Below, piece after piece: positions 1-6,539 of a DNA stretch of 6,861 nucleotides; the first letter of the stretch is position 1, and every line of letters begins with the position of its first letter. This stretch comes from Bacteroidales bacterium (GTDB lineage: Bacteria; Bacteroidota; Bacteroidia; Bacteroidales; UBA932). The stretch spans positions 1-6,861 of the forward strand of contig JAFYZE010000255.1 of the NCBI GenBank assembly GCA_017548805.1, read 5' to 3'. The notes below the pieces were generated by a model. That model was not told where the DNA came from, ran no database searches, and saw only the letters and a program-made list of their open reading frames with translations. The position numbers and the translations under genes are program-made.

Positions 1-2680
1 AGATGCCGTTCATTCCCCTCGGGAGGACATTCACGATGACGTCCGCAAACCGGCCGTCGAAACGGGTCTGGCAGATGGCAGTGACCTTAATCCCGTGCGT
101 GTTCATCAATCCGGGGACGTATCCGTACATGTAAGCATAAGCCGCGGGGGCGAACATCTCCGTGGACATGGGGCGCATGCCGAAGCCGGCTTCGGCTCCG
201 AGTCCCCAGCGCGGGTATATGGCGGAGCGGGCGCGGCCGAGCATCGCGTAGCCGCGCACGGCGCCCGTGGCGCGCAGCAGCGGCACGCTGCGCCCCGGCC
301 CCGCGCCTGTCGGTTCCCGGAAAATGCCGGGCTCTTCGCCTATCATGGTGATCAGCGTCTGGTAGATCTCAGCCGTGTTGACGATGTCGTTGGAGAAAGT
401 AAAGTCAAGGCGCGGCACCAGTCCGCGGTACCAGCCGTTCCTAGAGAAATCCCAGGGGATATAGACCGAAGCCTTGGTCCTGAAAGAAGGGATATCCATA
501 TCTTTCCCGGCAAGGGAAAGGGTTTTGCGGTCACCGTGCTGTATACTGTTGCACAGGTATCTGCGAGCATTGCTGCCGCCGATGTCGGTGCTGAGTTCGA
601 TGACCGGATAGAGGCCGCTGTATGTGAATTTCCCGTGGAAGGAATGCTCCCAGTGCGGCTCCAATTCCACTACTTCCCGCCTTGCGGAATAACCAGCCAC
701 GGCGGTGGCCGTACCGAGGTCGTTCTGGAACATGGCGGTCGCTCCGAGGCCGGCGGCGGATGACAGCTTCTCGAAGCTGAAGCTGGAGACGGCGTCATAA
801 TCGATGAATACCGGCGCCCAGGAATGCAGGCGGAGCAGGTGGGGGAGCTTGCGATAGGGCTTAGGGGCGGAGAAAAGGTTCTCCGCGTTGCTCAGGCTTA
901 CAGGGGTGGAACCTGACAGGAAGGTCTCCTGTTTGGAGAGCCTGTCGGCAATGGGAAAAACGCCCGATGTGGCGGCAGGGACCGGTGCGGCAGGCAAGGG
1001 CTCACTATAAAGCATTCTGCCCTCGGGAGTCAGGGCGGCGAAGACCAGGCTGTCTTCCAAGGGGAGGAAATCTGAAGCTCCGAAGCGGTTGTTGGTCAGC
1101 CTGACGACTGGGCCGTCGCTGCCGAGCAGATACAGTTCGTTCACGCCATTACGGTCGCTGACGAACTGCACGCCGTCCGGCACTGACCGCAGCTGCCTGA
1201 CTTTGTCAGGGCGCGGCTCCATCAGCACCTTGAAGCCTCCGTCGACATCGTAGATGCCGAAGCCCTCGGAGGAGATGGCGCTGGCGACGGGCCGTCCGTC
1301 CAGCCAGGCCGTTTCCACGACCTGGAGGCCGTCCGGCGCCGTGTGGCGCCTGAGCGTCCGGCCGTCGTTGCCGTCAATGACAAGTACGGCGGACCCGCCC
1401 TGTACGGTATACTCCGTCACGGCCACTTCGTTCCCCGACGGAGCAGGGGAGGGATTGGCCAGGCTGCCTTCGGCAGTCAGCCTGTGCACCCTGGAGTTGC
1501 CGGGCTCGATGTAGAATATATGCGAATCGGACTTGAGCGACCAGCGGGGGTCCGGAGTGATCTCGCTCCAGAACAGCCGCCCCAGGCTCTCGGAATAGCG
1601 CAGCGCGCTCGTGCTCAAGGCGAAGGGGCGTATGGCATCAGCCCGCCCGTCCGGGAGTACCCGGACCAGCTGCGGCGCGGCGGCCAACCCCTGCCTAAGG
1701 GCATATACTTCATTCCCCGCAGCTTCGGGGCTGTAGTACTCGGTGAAAAGCCGCCCCTGGCGGGTAAGCTGCGTGGGCGTGCCGAAAGGCCCGCGCGCGG
1801 CCTCGTCCGCCGCCCAACGGGCCTGTTGCCCGGCCGCTATCTCCGCCCAGGTCGCTTTAAGTCCCTTTCCGGATGTCTCCCGCAGCGTCCGCTGCAGGAC
1901 GAAGAGGGGGAAGGGCCACCAGGGCTCCACAATGTTCTCGTAATAACGTTTGGTGAAGAAAGAGTCGCCGTACAGGGACCTCGTTCCGGATACCAGCAGG
2001 TATCCCGCACGATAATGGTCAGGCGTATAAAGCTTCTGCGACCCCCAGCGCCAGCGGTACCAGTTCCTGAAATCCCCGTCAGCGAAGCTCACCCTGTAGT
2101 ATTCCAGAAAATCGGCGGAGCGCCCGCGGCCGGCCTGCGTCAGTCCGGTCTCGGCCGCGACTGCGTCACCCTCGAGCAGGGCCGGTCCGGGATATAAGGC
2201 TGCCATCGCGCCGGTGAAAAGCTGGCCCGTAAAGGCGTTGAGGATGCCGAAGCCCCTGTCCCGCGCGAACTGCATTTGTGCCACGTGCCGCGACTCGTGC
2301 ACCGCAAGCTCGGTAATCCACTCCAGGGGTTCCGGAGCAAGGGACTGTGGCCTTGTGAACAGGTCCATCCTCCGCGGAGCCCAGACCACGGATCCGTTGG
2401 CCTTGGCCGTGTAGGCGTGCAGGATGACGGGCATCGGACGGCGGTACCGGGCATTGGGGCTGTAGCCTATGCTCGCGCCCACCGGCTCGAGGTACTGCTC
2501 CAGGGCAAGGCCGTAGCGCAGTGCCAGCGAGTCGTTCCCCACGGGATATATCAGCCGGAAATGTTCAGACGATACGGTGCTCCATTTCACTCTTCCGGGG
2601 TCGTCCCCGGAGGAGAAGAGCTGCGCCCTTGCGGAAAACGCCGCAAGCAGCAGGAAAAATATGGCTCCTATCCGTTTCAT
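1..2680 (-). CDS. Secreted HEXXH metallopeptidase-like / PD40 propeller / outer-membrane beta-barrel protein, 3' end missing
   Basis: An open frame of 893 codons runs off the left edge with no stop. The ATG at 2680 is firm: an in-frame TAA lies two codons upstream (2686-2684) and the N-terminus is a Sec signal peptide (MKRIGAIFFLLLAAFSARA, likely cut before Q20). Residues 128-132 read HESRH (bases 2285-2299), the zincin HEXXH motif, after the helix-like WITELAV. E170 in LLEGDAVAAE lies 38 residues on and suits the third zinc ligand of a gluzincin. Residues about 300-560 look like TolB/PD40 propeller blades, clearest at VQFVSDRNGVNELYLLGSDG (504-523) followed by VRLTNN. From about 615 on, alternating polar/hydrophobic strands and YPRWGLGAEAGFG (822-834) suggest an outer-membrane barrel. 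Domain names rest on motifs alone; substrate and proteolytic activity are unknown. Databases may call such proteins TolB-like, but this is not the Pal partner TolB. It is transcribed divergently from the phosphate transporter. Confidence 0.85.
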   Translation of the reverse strand, partial: MKRIGAIFFLLLAAFSARAQLFSSGDDPGRVKWSTVSSEHFRLIYPVGNDSLALRYGLALEQYLEPVGASIGYSPNARYRRPMPVILHAYTAKANGSVVWAPRRMDLFTRPQSLAPEPLEWITELAVHESRHVAQMQFARDRGFGILNAFTGQLFTGAMAALYPGPALLEGDAVAAETGLTQAGRGRSADFLEYYRVSFADGDFRNWYRWRWGSQKLYTPDHYRAGYLLVSGTRSLYGDSFFTKRYYENIVEPWWPFPLFVLQRTLRETSGKGLKATWAEIAAGQQARWAADEAARGPFGTPTQLTRQGRLFTEYYSPEAAGNEVYALRQGLAAAPQLVRVLPDGRADAIRPFALSTSALRYSESLGRLFWSEITPDPRWSLKSDSHIFYIEPGNSRVHRLTAEGSLANPSPAPSGNEVAVTEYTVQGGSAVLVIDGNDGRTLRRHTAPDGLQVVETAWLDGRPVASAISSEGFGIYDVDGGFKVLMEPRPDKVRQLRSVPDGVQFVSDRNGVNELYLLGSDGPVVRLTNNRFGASDFLPLEDSLVFAALTPEGRMLYSEPLPAAPVPAATSGVFPIADRLSKQETFLSGSTPVSLSNAENLFSAPKPYRKLPHLLRLHSWAPVFIDYDAVSSFSFEKLSSAAGLGATAMFQNDLGTATAVAGYSARREVVELEPHWEHSFHGKFTYSGLYPVIELSTDIGGSNARRYLCNSIQHGDRKTLSLAGKDMDIPSFRTKASVYIPWDFSRNGWYRGLVPRLDFTFSNDIVNTAEIYQTLITMIGEEPGIFREPTGAGPGRSVPLLRATGAVRGYAMLGRARSAIYPRWGLGAEAGFGMRPMSTEMFAPAAYAYMYGYVPGLMNTHGIKVTAICQTRFDGRFADVIVNVLPRGMNGI
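179..196. repeat. 18-bp perfect palindrome inside the barrel region
   Basis: GCCGAAGCCGGCTTCGGC equals its own reverse complement. On the minus strand it encodes AEAGFG (residues 829-834), a glycine/aromatic barrel-like stretch. It may simply be a product of GC-rich codon choice. Confidence 0.6.
2594..2611 (-). repeat. GC-rich hairpin early in the metallopeptidase-like gene
   Basis: Seven-base arms TCCGGGG and CCCCGGA are perfectly complementary around a four-base loop. They span codons 24-29 (SGDDPG), just after the signal-peptide coding region. The minus-strand mRNA would carry a stable stem about 70 bases after its start codon. A role is not shown. Confidence 0.5.
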
Positions 2681-2683
2681 CCG

Positions 2684-2715
2684 TTAGGCAAATCTAACAA
2701 AAATCAGTAAATTTG
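2684..2715 (+). promoter_or_regulatory. Candidate Bacteroidota promoter of the phosphate transporter operon
   Basis: TAAATTTG at 2708-2715 matches the Bacteroidota -7 element TAnnTTTG exactly. TTAG at 2684-2687, 20 bases upstream, matches three of four bases of the -33 element TTTG. Transcription would start near 2721, leaving a leader of about 24 bases before the ATG at 2745. No Shine-Dalgarno is visible, as is usual in this phylum. The match is by eye and the -33 part is weak. Confidence 0.5.
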
Positions 2716-2727
2716 TACCGAAATTAA
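2708..2727. repeat. 20-bp imperfect dyad in the divergent promoter region
   Basis: TAAATTT and AAATTAA are inverted copies with one mismatch around the spacer GTACCG. The left half contains the plus-strand -7 box; the right half read on the minus strand gives TAATTTCG, near the same consensus. It could be two back-to-back promoter elements or a regulator site. Confidence 0.4.
2719..2726 (-). promoter_or_regulatory. Weak candidate -7 element for the minus-strand gene
   Basis: Read on the minus strand this is TAATTTCG, one base off TAnnTTTG. It would give a leader of roughly 30 bases before the ATG at 2680. No TTTG lies at the right distance upstream. A perfect alternative box, TAGATTTG (2696-2689 on the minus strand), sits only nine bases from the start codon and would give an almost leaderless mRNA. 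I cannot choose between them. Confidence 0.2.
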
Positions 2728-2744
2728 GTAGAGTTATATAACAC

Positions 2745-4499
2745 ATGAGTACGTTTCTCCAAGTCTGCACGATGTTAGGCTCGCTGGGCATGTTCCTGTA
2801 CGGAATGTCCCTCATGAGCGGCGGACTTCAGAAGATGGCCGGCGAAAAGCTGAGGTCCTTCATGGCTGCCATGACCTCCACCGCGTTCAAGCGAGTCTTG
2901 ACAGGTATCGTCGTCACCGCCCTCGTCCAGTCTTCGACCGCGACGACGTTGATGCTGGTCAGCTTCGTCAATGCCGGTCTCCTTTCCCTGGCCAACGCCA
3001 TCGGAGTCATCATGGGTGCCAACATCGGTACCACGGTGACGGCCTGGATCTTCGCCCTTTCCTTCGGCGGCGGATCCTTCAGTCTCGGCGCCATAGCGGT
3101 GCCGCTGATGTTCCTCGGCTATCTCCTGATCGCCTCCAAGAAGAAGAACAACAAGAACTTCGGCGAGTTCGTCATGGGCTTCGCCTTCCTGTTCCTCGGT
3201 CTCAGCACCCTCCGCGAGACTTCCACGATGCTGCTGGACAACGACCCGGTCCGCGTCTTCCTTTCGCACCTTACAGGCTTCGGTATAGGCTCGATCCTGA
3301 TATTCATGGTCACGGGCGCCCTGATGACGCTCATGCTCCAGTCCTCTGCGGCCACTATGGCCATCACCATGGTCCTCGTAGCCAACGGCTACATCCCCTT
3401 CGAAATGGCTGCCGCGATGGTCCTCGGCGAGAATATCGGTACCACCATTACCTCCAACATCGCCGCGTCGGTCGCCAATGTCTCGGCTAAACGAACGGCG
3501 CGCGCCCACATGCTGTTCAATGTTTTCGGAGTATGCTGGGTGTTCTGCCTGTTCCATCCGTTCCTGCGTCTTGTAGGATCCATCGTCGAGCTGTTCGGAT
3601 TCCCCAACCCCGCCACGACCGATTTCGGTGCGGCTGACGAGCAGACACGACATGCGCTGGTGGCATCGCTGCCATACAGCGTGGCTACGCTCCACTCCCT
3701 CTTCAACGTCATCAACACCATGATCCTCATCTGGTTCGTCCCTGTGATCGAGAAGATCGTCACCTGGATGGTGCCGTCCCCCAAGGGAGAGGAAGAGGTG
3801 TTCCGCCTCAAGTACATCAGCCGCGGCCCGCTAAATACCGCAGAGCTTTCGCTCAATGAGGCCAAGCAGGAGGTCGTGCATTTCGGCGAGATATGCTACA
3901 AGGGCTTTGCGTATGTCCGTGCGGCCGTCAATGAGCCGGATCCCGACAAGTTCGAGACCGTCAACGACAAGCTGGTCAAGTACGAGGCCATCACCGACAA
4001 CATCGAATACGAGATCGCCCAGTATATCGGCGAGGTTTCCAAGGGCGAGCTCAGCAACGCCTCGATCGTCCGCATCAAGAGCATCTACAAGATCATCGGC
4101 GAAATGGAGAGTCTCGGTGACTCCGGCGAGGCCATAGGCCGCATGCTCCGCCGCATCCACGTGCACGGCAAGTATTTCGACGCCGTGATGCTCAGGAAAC
4201 TCAACCGTCTCATGGACAATGTCGAGACGGCTTACAAGGCCATGCTTGACAACCTCCACGCCGAGGACAAGACCCTCAAGGATATCTCCAACGCGTCCGA
4301 TGCCGAGTACAATATCAACGTCTACCGCAACAGCCTCCGTGAGGAACTCATCTCCAATATCGAGAGGGATGACTACCAGTACCAGATCGGAGTGTTCTAC
4401 ATGGACATCGTCAACGAGCTCGAGAAGATCGGCGACTTCATCATCAATATCTCCGAGGCCCTTCTGGAAGAGAACAATGAAGCCAGGATTTTTGCTTAG
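2745..4499 (+). CDS. Na+/phosphate cotransporter (PNaS family) with C-terminal PhoU-like domain
   Basis: A 584-residue inner-membrane protein that should move inorganic phosphate with Na+. Two inverted transport repeats are visible. The first has QSSTAT at 62-67 and GANIGTT at 91-97; the second has QSSAAT at 199-204 and GENIGTT at 228-234. Paired QSS motifs are the hallmark of the type II Na/Pi family. Hydrophobic segments fill residues 5-340 apart from a basic loop (SKKKNNKN, 131-138). From about 360 to 575 the protein is soluble and helical like PhoU, with IIGEMESLGDSGEAI (450-464) and VNELEKIGDFIINI (556-569) carrying the acidic metal-binding style of that family. Length and order match transporter-PhoU proteins such as E. 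coli YjbB, where export of phosphate is also possible. The start fits the usual N-terminus (GMFLYGMSLMSGGLQKMAG). Direction of transport is not decided by the sequence. Confidence 0.93.
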   Translation: MSTFLQVCTMLGSLGMFLYGMSLMSGGLQKMAGEKLRSFMAAMTSTAFKRVLTGIVVTALVQSSTATTLMLVSFVNAGLLSLANAIGVIMGANIGTTVTAWIFALSFGGGSFSLGAIAVPLMFLGYLLIASKKKNNKNFGEFVMGFAFLFLGLSTLRETSTMLLDNDPVRVFLSHLTGFGIGSILIFMVTGALMTLMLQSSAATMAITMVLVANGYIPFEMAAAMVLGENIGTTITSNIAASVANVSAKRTARAHMLFNVFGVCWVFCLFHPFLRLVGSIVELFGFPNPATTDFGAADEQTRHALVASLPYSVATLHSLFNVINTMILIWFVPVIEKIVTWMVPSPKGEEEVFRLKYISRGPLNTAELSLNEAKQEVVHFGEICYKGFAYVRAAVNEPDPDKFETVNDKLVKYEAITDNIEYEIAQYIGEVSKGELSNASIVRIKSIYKIIGEMESLGDSGEAIGRMLRRIHVHGKYFDAVMLRKLNRLMDNVETAYKAMLDNLHAEDKTLKDISNASDAEYNINVYRNSLREELISNIERDDYQYQIGVFYMDIVNELEKIGDFIINISEALLEENNEARIFA

Positions 4500-5454
4500 G
4501 CTTGCGGTCGTTGCCGCGCTGGCGGCCGGATGCGGACCCCGTCAGGGCCGGACATCCGACTCTGCCGCCGCGCCCGTCCGGGATTTCCCCATGATACAGA
4601 TTCCTGCCATGTACACCGATGCGGCGGACAGGCAGGCGTATGCCACGGAGCATTACTGGGACCGTTTCTTTTCCGGCGCTGCCGGCATGCTGTGCGATTC
4701 GCTGACAGTCTGCGGCGTGTCCAAGGACAAGGTCGAGGACAATTTCTCCACTTTCGTCTCCATCCTTGGGAACCAGGATGTCAAAGACGGGCAGAAAGGG
4801 ATGGAGACGCTGTTCTCCAAGGTTGAGGCGGCGCAGGCTGCCGACTCCCTGTCCAATGTCTGGGAAGTCTTTTCCTGGTTTGCCGAGCACTATCTCTACG
4901 ACCCCAACTCCCCGTTCCGGAACGAGGACCTCTATCTGCCGTATGTCCGCGGGCTCGCGGAGTCTCCGCTCACCGACCCTACGCAGGCGCCCTCCTACGC
5001 GTTCACGGCGCGCATGTGCGCGATGAACGCCATCGGGACGCCGGCGGCCGACTTCCGTTTCACGGACAATGCCGGCCGCTCCCGCCGCCTGTACGACATC
5101 CGCGCCGGCCATACCCTGCTCTTCTTCTCCAATCCCGGTTGCGAGGCCTGCAAGGCGATCATCGAGAACCTCAGGTCCATGCCTTTCCTTCCGGAGTTGA
5201 TCTCCGACGGCCGTCTGGCTGTCGTTAACGTCTATATCGACGGGGACATCCAAGCATGGAAGGAGTACCAGTCCTTCTATCCCCGCGAATGGTTCAACGG
5301 CTATGACCCCGACATGATGATCCGCGAGGACCTCCTGTACCATGTCCGCGCCATCCCTTCCCTGTATGTCCTGGACGCGGACAAGCGCGTCATCATGAAA
5401 GACGCTCCGGAGGAGCGCGTTTTCGCCTTTTTGGAGTCCATCCGTAGGGATTAA
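4477..5454 (+). CDS. DUF5106 / thioredoxin-fold lipoprotein
   Basis: A 325-residue envelope protein. The start at 4477 is chosen because it begins a lipoprotein signal (MKPGFLLRLAVVAALAAGC, lipidated Cys19); the frame stays open upstream, but that part is a Ser/Thr/Arg-rich shadow of the transporter. No acidic run follows Cys19, so there is no evident surface-export signal and the protein probably faces the periplasm. Residues about 36-180 resemble DUF5106 (FPMIQIPAMYTD, then EHYWDRFF). Residues about 188-325 form a thioredoxin-like domain with FFSNPGCEACKAI (C222, C225) and the cis-Pro motif AIPSLYVLD (P294). The CxxC pair supports thiol-disulfide reduction or exchange, but the partner is unknown. 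Extra cysteines are C73, C79 and C181. The gene overlaps the transporter by 23 bases, which implies co-transcription and probably translational coupling; GGAAGAG at 4466-4472 could help re-initiation. Confidence 0.88.
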   Translation: MKPGFLLRLAVVAALAAGCGPRQGRTSDSAAAPVRDFPMIQIPAMYTDAADRQAYATEHYWDRFFSGAAGMLCDSLTVCGVSKDKVEDNFSTFVSILGNQDVKDGQKGMETLFSKVEAAQAADSLSNVWEVFSWFAEHYLYDPNSPFRNEDLYLPYVRGLAESPLTDPTQAPSYAFTARMCAMNAIGTPAADFRFTDNAGRSRRLYDIRAGHTLLFFSNPGCEACKAIIENLRSMPFLPELISDGRLAVVNVYIDGDIQAWKEYQSFYPREWFNGYDPDMMIREDLLYHVRAIPSLYVLDADKRVIMKDAPEERVFAFLESIRRD

Positions 5455-5455
5455 C

Positions 5456-5515
5456 GTTTTTTTTGTTTAAATTTGACATTCGCACGCACCAATGTCGAAA
5501 TTAAACAGAAAAGAC
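5456..5515 (+). repeat. Long inverted repeat / intercistronic RNA hairpin before galM
   Basis: Arms 5456-5480 and 5491-5515 are inverted copies around the 10-base loop CGCACGCACC. Of 25 arm positions, 21 are Watson-Crick pairs, three are T-G (5474/5497, 5463/5508, 5458/5513) and one is an A-A mismatch (5471/5500). The three T-G positions pair only in plus-strand RNA; in minus-strand RNA they would be A-C mismatches, which favours a role as plus-strand RNA. The stem starts two bases after the lipoprotein stop codon and ends one base before the galM ATG, so it fills the gap. No U-run follows the stem on either strand, so it is not a classical intrinsic terminator. The structure is read directly; its function is unknown. 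Confidence 0.85.
5468..5475 (+). promoter_or_regulatory. Candidate -7 element of a galM-thyA promoter
   Basis: TAAATTTG matches TAnnTTTG and is identical to the box before the phosphate transporter. Transcription would start near 5481, giving a leader of about 36 bases. No TTTG lies about 20 bases upstream; the nearest, 5430-5433, is too far. The box sits in the left arm of the inverted repeat, so an mRNA started here would hold only the right arm and could not form the hairpin. Confidence 0.35.
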
Positions 5516-5516
5516 C

Positions 5517-6539
5517 ATGGATATCAAGAAAACAGCCCGTTACTACACGCTTACCAACTCCAAGGGCGCTTGCGTCGTCCTCTCGGAGCTCGGAGCCTGC
5601 ATCGTCTCCATCTGCGTCCCTGACAGGGACGGCAAGCTCGCCGACGTCGTGCTCGGATATGACTCCCAGGAAGCATACTATCACGACGGCCCGTTCCTGG
5701 GCAAGGTTCCCGGACGCTTCGCCAACCGCATCGCCAAGGGAAAGTTCACACTTGACGGCGTGGAGTATACCCTCCCTATCAATAACGGCCCCAACCACCT
5801 CCACGGAGGCCCCGAGGGCTTCGCGGAGAGGATCTGGGACAGCCGCATCGTTGGCGATGCCGTGGAGTTCATGTATTTCTCCGAGGACGGCGAGCAGGGC
5901 TATCCCGGCAACCTCAAGGTTGTCGCCCACTACGAGTGGAGCGAGGACTGCGAGTTGAAGCTCACTTTCACCGCCGAATGCGACGCCCCGACCGTGGTCA
6001 ACCTCACCAACCACGTCTATTTCAACATGGACGGAGAGGGCAGCGGCACCATACTCGACCACATGCTCAAGCTCAACTGCTCGGAATATCTTCCGACCGA
6101 CGACACGCAGATCCCGCTCGGCGACAGCGAGCCCGTGGCCGGCACCCCGATGGACTTCGTCAACGCCAAACCCATCGGCCGCGACATCCGTGCCGACTTC
6201 GGTCCCCTCAAGATAGGCAACGGCTATGACCACTGCTGGGTCATCGACGGCGCCGAGCCCGGCCAGCTCCAGGCCGCTGCCAAGCTCTGGTCGGAAAAGA
6301 GCGGCCGCCTGGTCGAGATCTTCACCACCCAGCCCGGCATCCAGGTATATACCGGCAACTGGCTTGCAGGCTGCCCTACGGGCAAGTCCGGCCATGTCTA
6401 CGGCAACAACTACGGCGTGGCGCTTGAGTGCCAGCACTTCCCTGATTCGCCCAACAAGCCCGAATATCCCAGCACCGTGCTCCGTCCGGGAGAGGTGTAC
6501 CAGGAGGCCATTATCTTCGCATTCAGGACCGTAGAATGA
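5517..6539 (+). CDS. galM: Aldose 1-epimerase (galactose mutarotase)
   Basis: A 340-residue enzyme that interconverts alpha and beta anomers of galactose or glucose, feeding the Leloir pathway. No signal peptide is visible, so it is cytoplasmic. Family motifs appear in order: [16 protein letters not shown] (66-81), [11 protein letters not shown] (88-98), [11 protein letters not shown] (161-171), GYDHCWVI (236-243) and [11 protein letters not shown] (300-310). By comparison with Lactococcus GalM, R71, H96, H166 and D238 line the sugar site and E304 is the catalytic base; all are present, so the enzyme looks active. Length is normal for the family. The ATG at 5517 follows an A-rich leader (CAGAAAAGACC) without a clear Shine-Dalgarno. 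No other Leloir gene is in the window, so its sugar cannot be told from context. Its stop overlaps the thyA start. Confidence 0.95.
   Translation: MDIKKTARYYTLTNSKGACVVLSELGACIVSICVPDRDGKLADVVLGYDSQEAYYHDGPFLGKVPGRFANRIAKGKFTLDGVEYTLPINNGPNHLHGGPEGFAERIWDSRIVGDAVEFMYFSEDGEQGYPGNLKVVAHYEWSEDCELKLTFTAECDAPTVVNLTNHVYFNMDGEGSGTILDHMLKLNCSEYLPTDDTQIPLGDSEPVAGTPMDFVNAKPIGRDIRADFGPLKIGNGYDHCWVIDGAEPGQLQAAAKLWSEKSGRLVEIFTTQPGIQVYTGNWLAGCPTGKSGHVYGNNYGVALECQHFPDSPNKPEYPSTVLRPGEVYQEAIIFAFRTVE

Noticed and set aside
1343..2197. 284-codon plus-strand open frame opposite the metallopeptidase-like gene
   Set aside because: Pro/Arg/Gly-rich shadow. The minus-strand frame is open for 893 codons with a signal peptide and domain motifs.
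2775..3695. 306-codon minus-strand open frame opposite the phosphate transporter
   Set aside because: Low-complexity, charged, Gly/His/Glu-rich translation without domains. It is the antisense shadow of a clearly real gene in GC-rich DNA.
4219..4476. An 86-codon N-terminal extension of the lipoprotein
   Set aside because: Its Ser/Thr/Arg-rich translation is a frame shadow of the PhoU-like tail and would place the lipoprotein signal in mid-protein.
4444..5343. 299-codon minus-strand open frame opposite the lipoprotein gene
   Set aside because: No motifs, and it is the antisense of a gene with a clear lipobox and CxxC site.
5403..5464. Intrinsic terminator formed by CGCTCC-GGA-GGAGCG and the later T-runs
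   Set aside because: The six-base stem lies inside the coding region, the first T-runs (5420-5423, 5428-5432) are short and interrupted, and the T8 run at 5457-5464 is 39 bases from the stem.
5456..5515. The long inverted repeat as a classical rho-independent terminator
   Set aside because: The stem is AT-rich, the T-run is at its 5' side, and no U-run follows it on either strand.
5451..6437. 328-codon minus-strand open frame opposite galM
   Set aside because: It spans the complement of well-conserved galM and has no recognisable motif. Its N-terminus merely reads the other arm of the inverted repeat.
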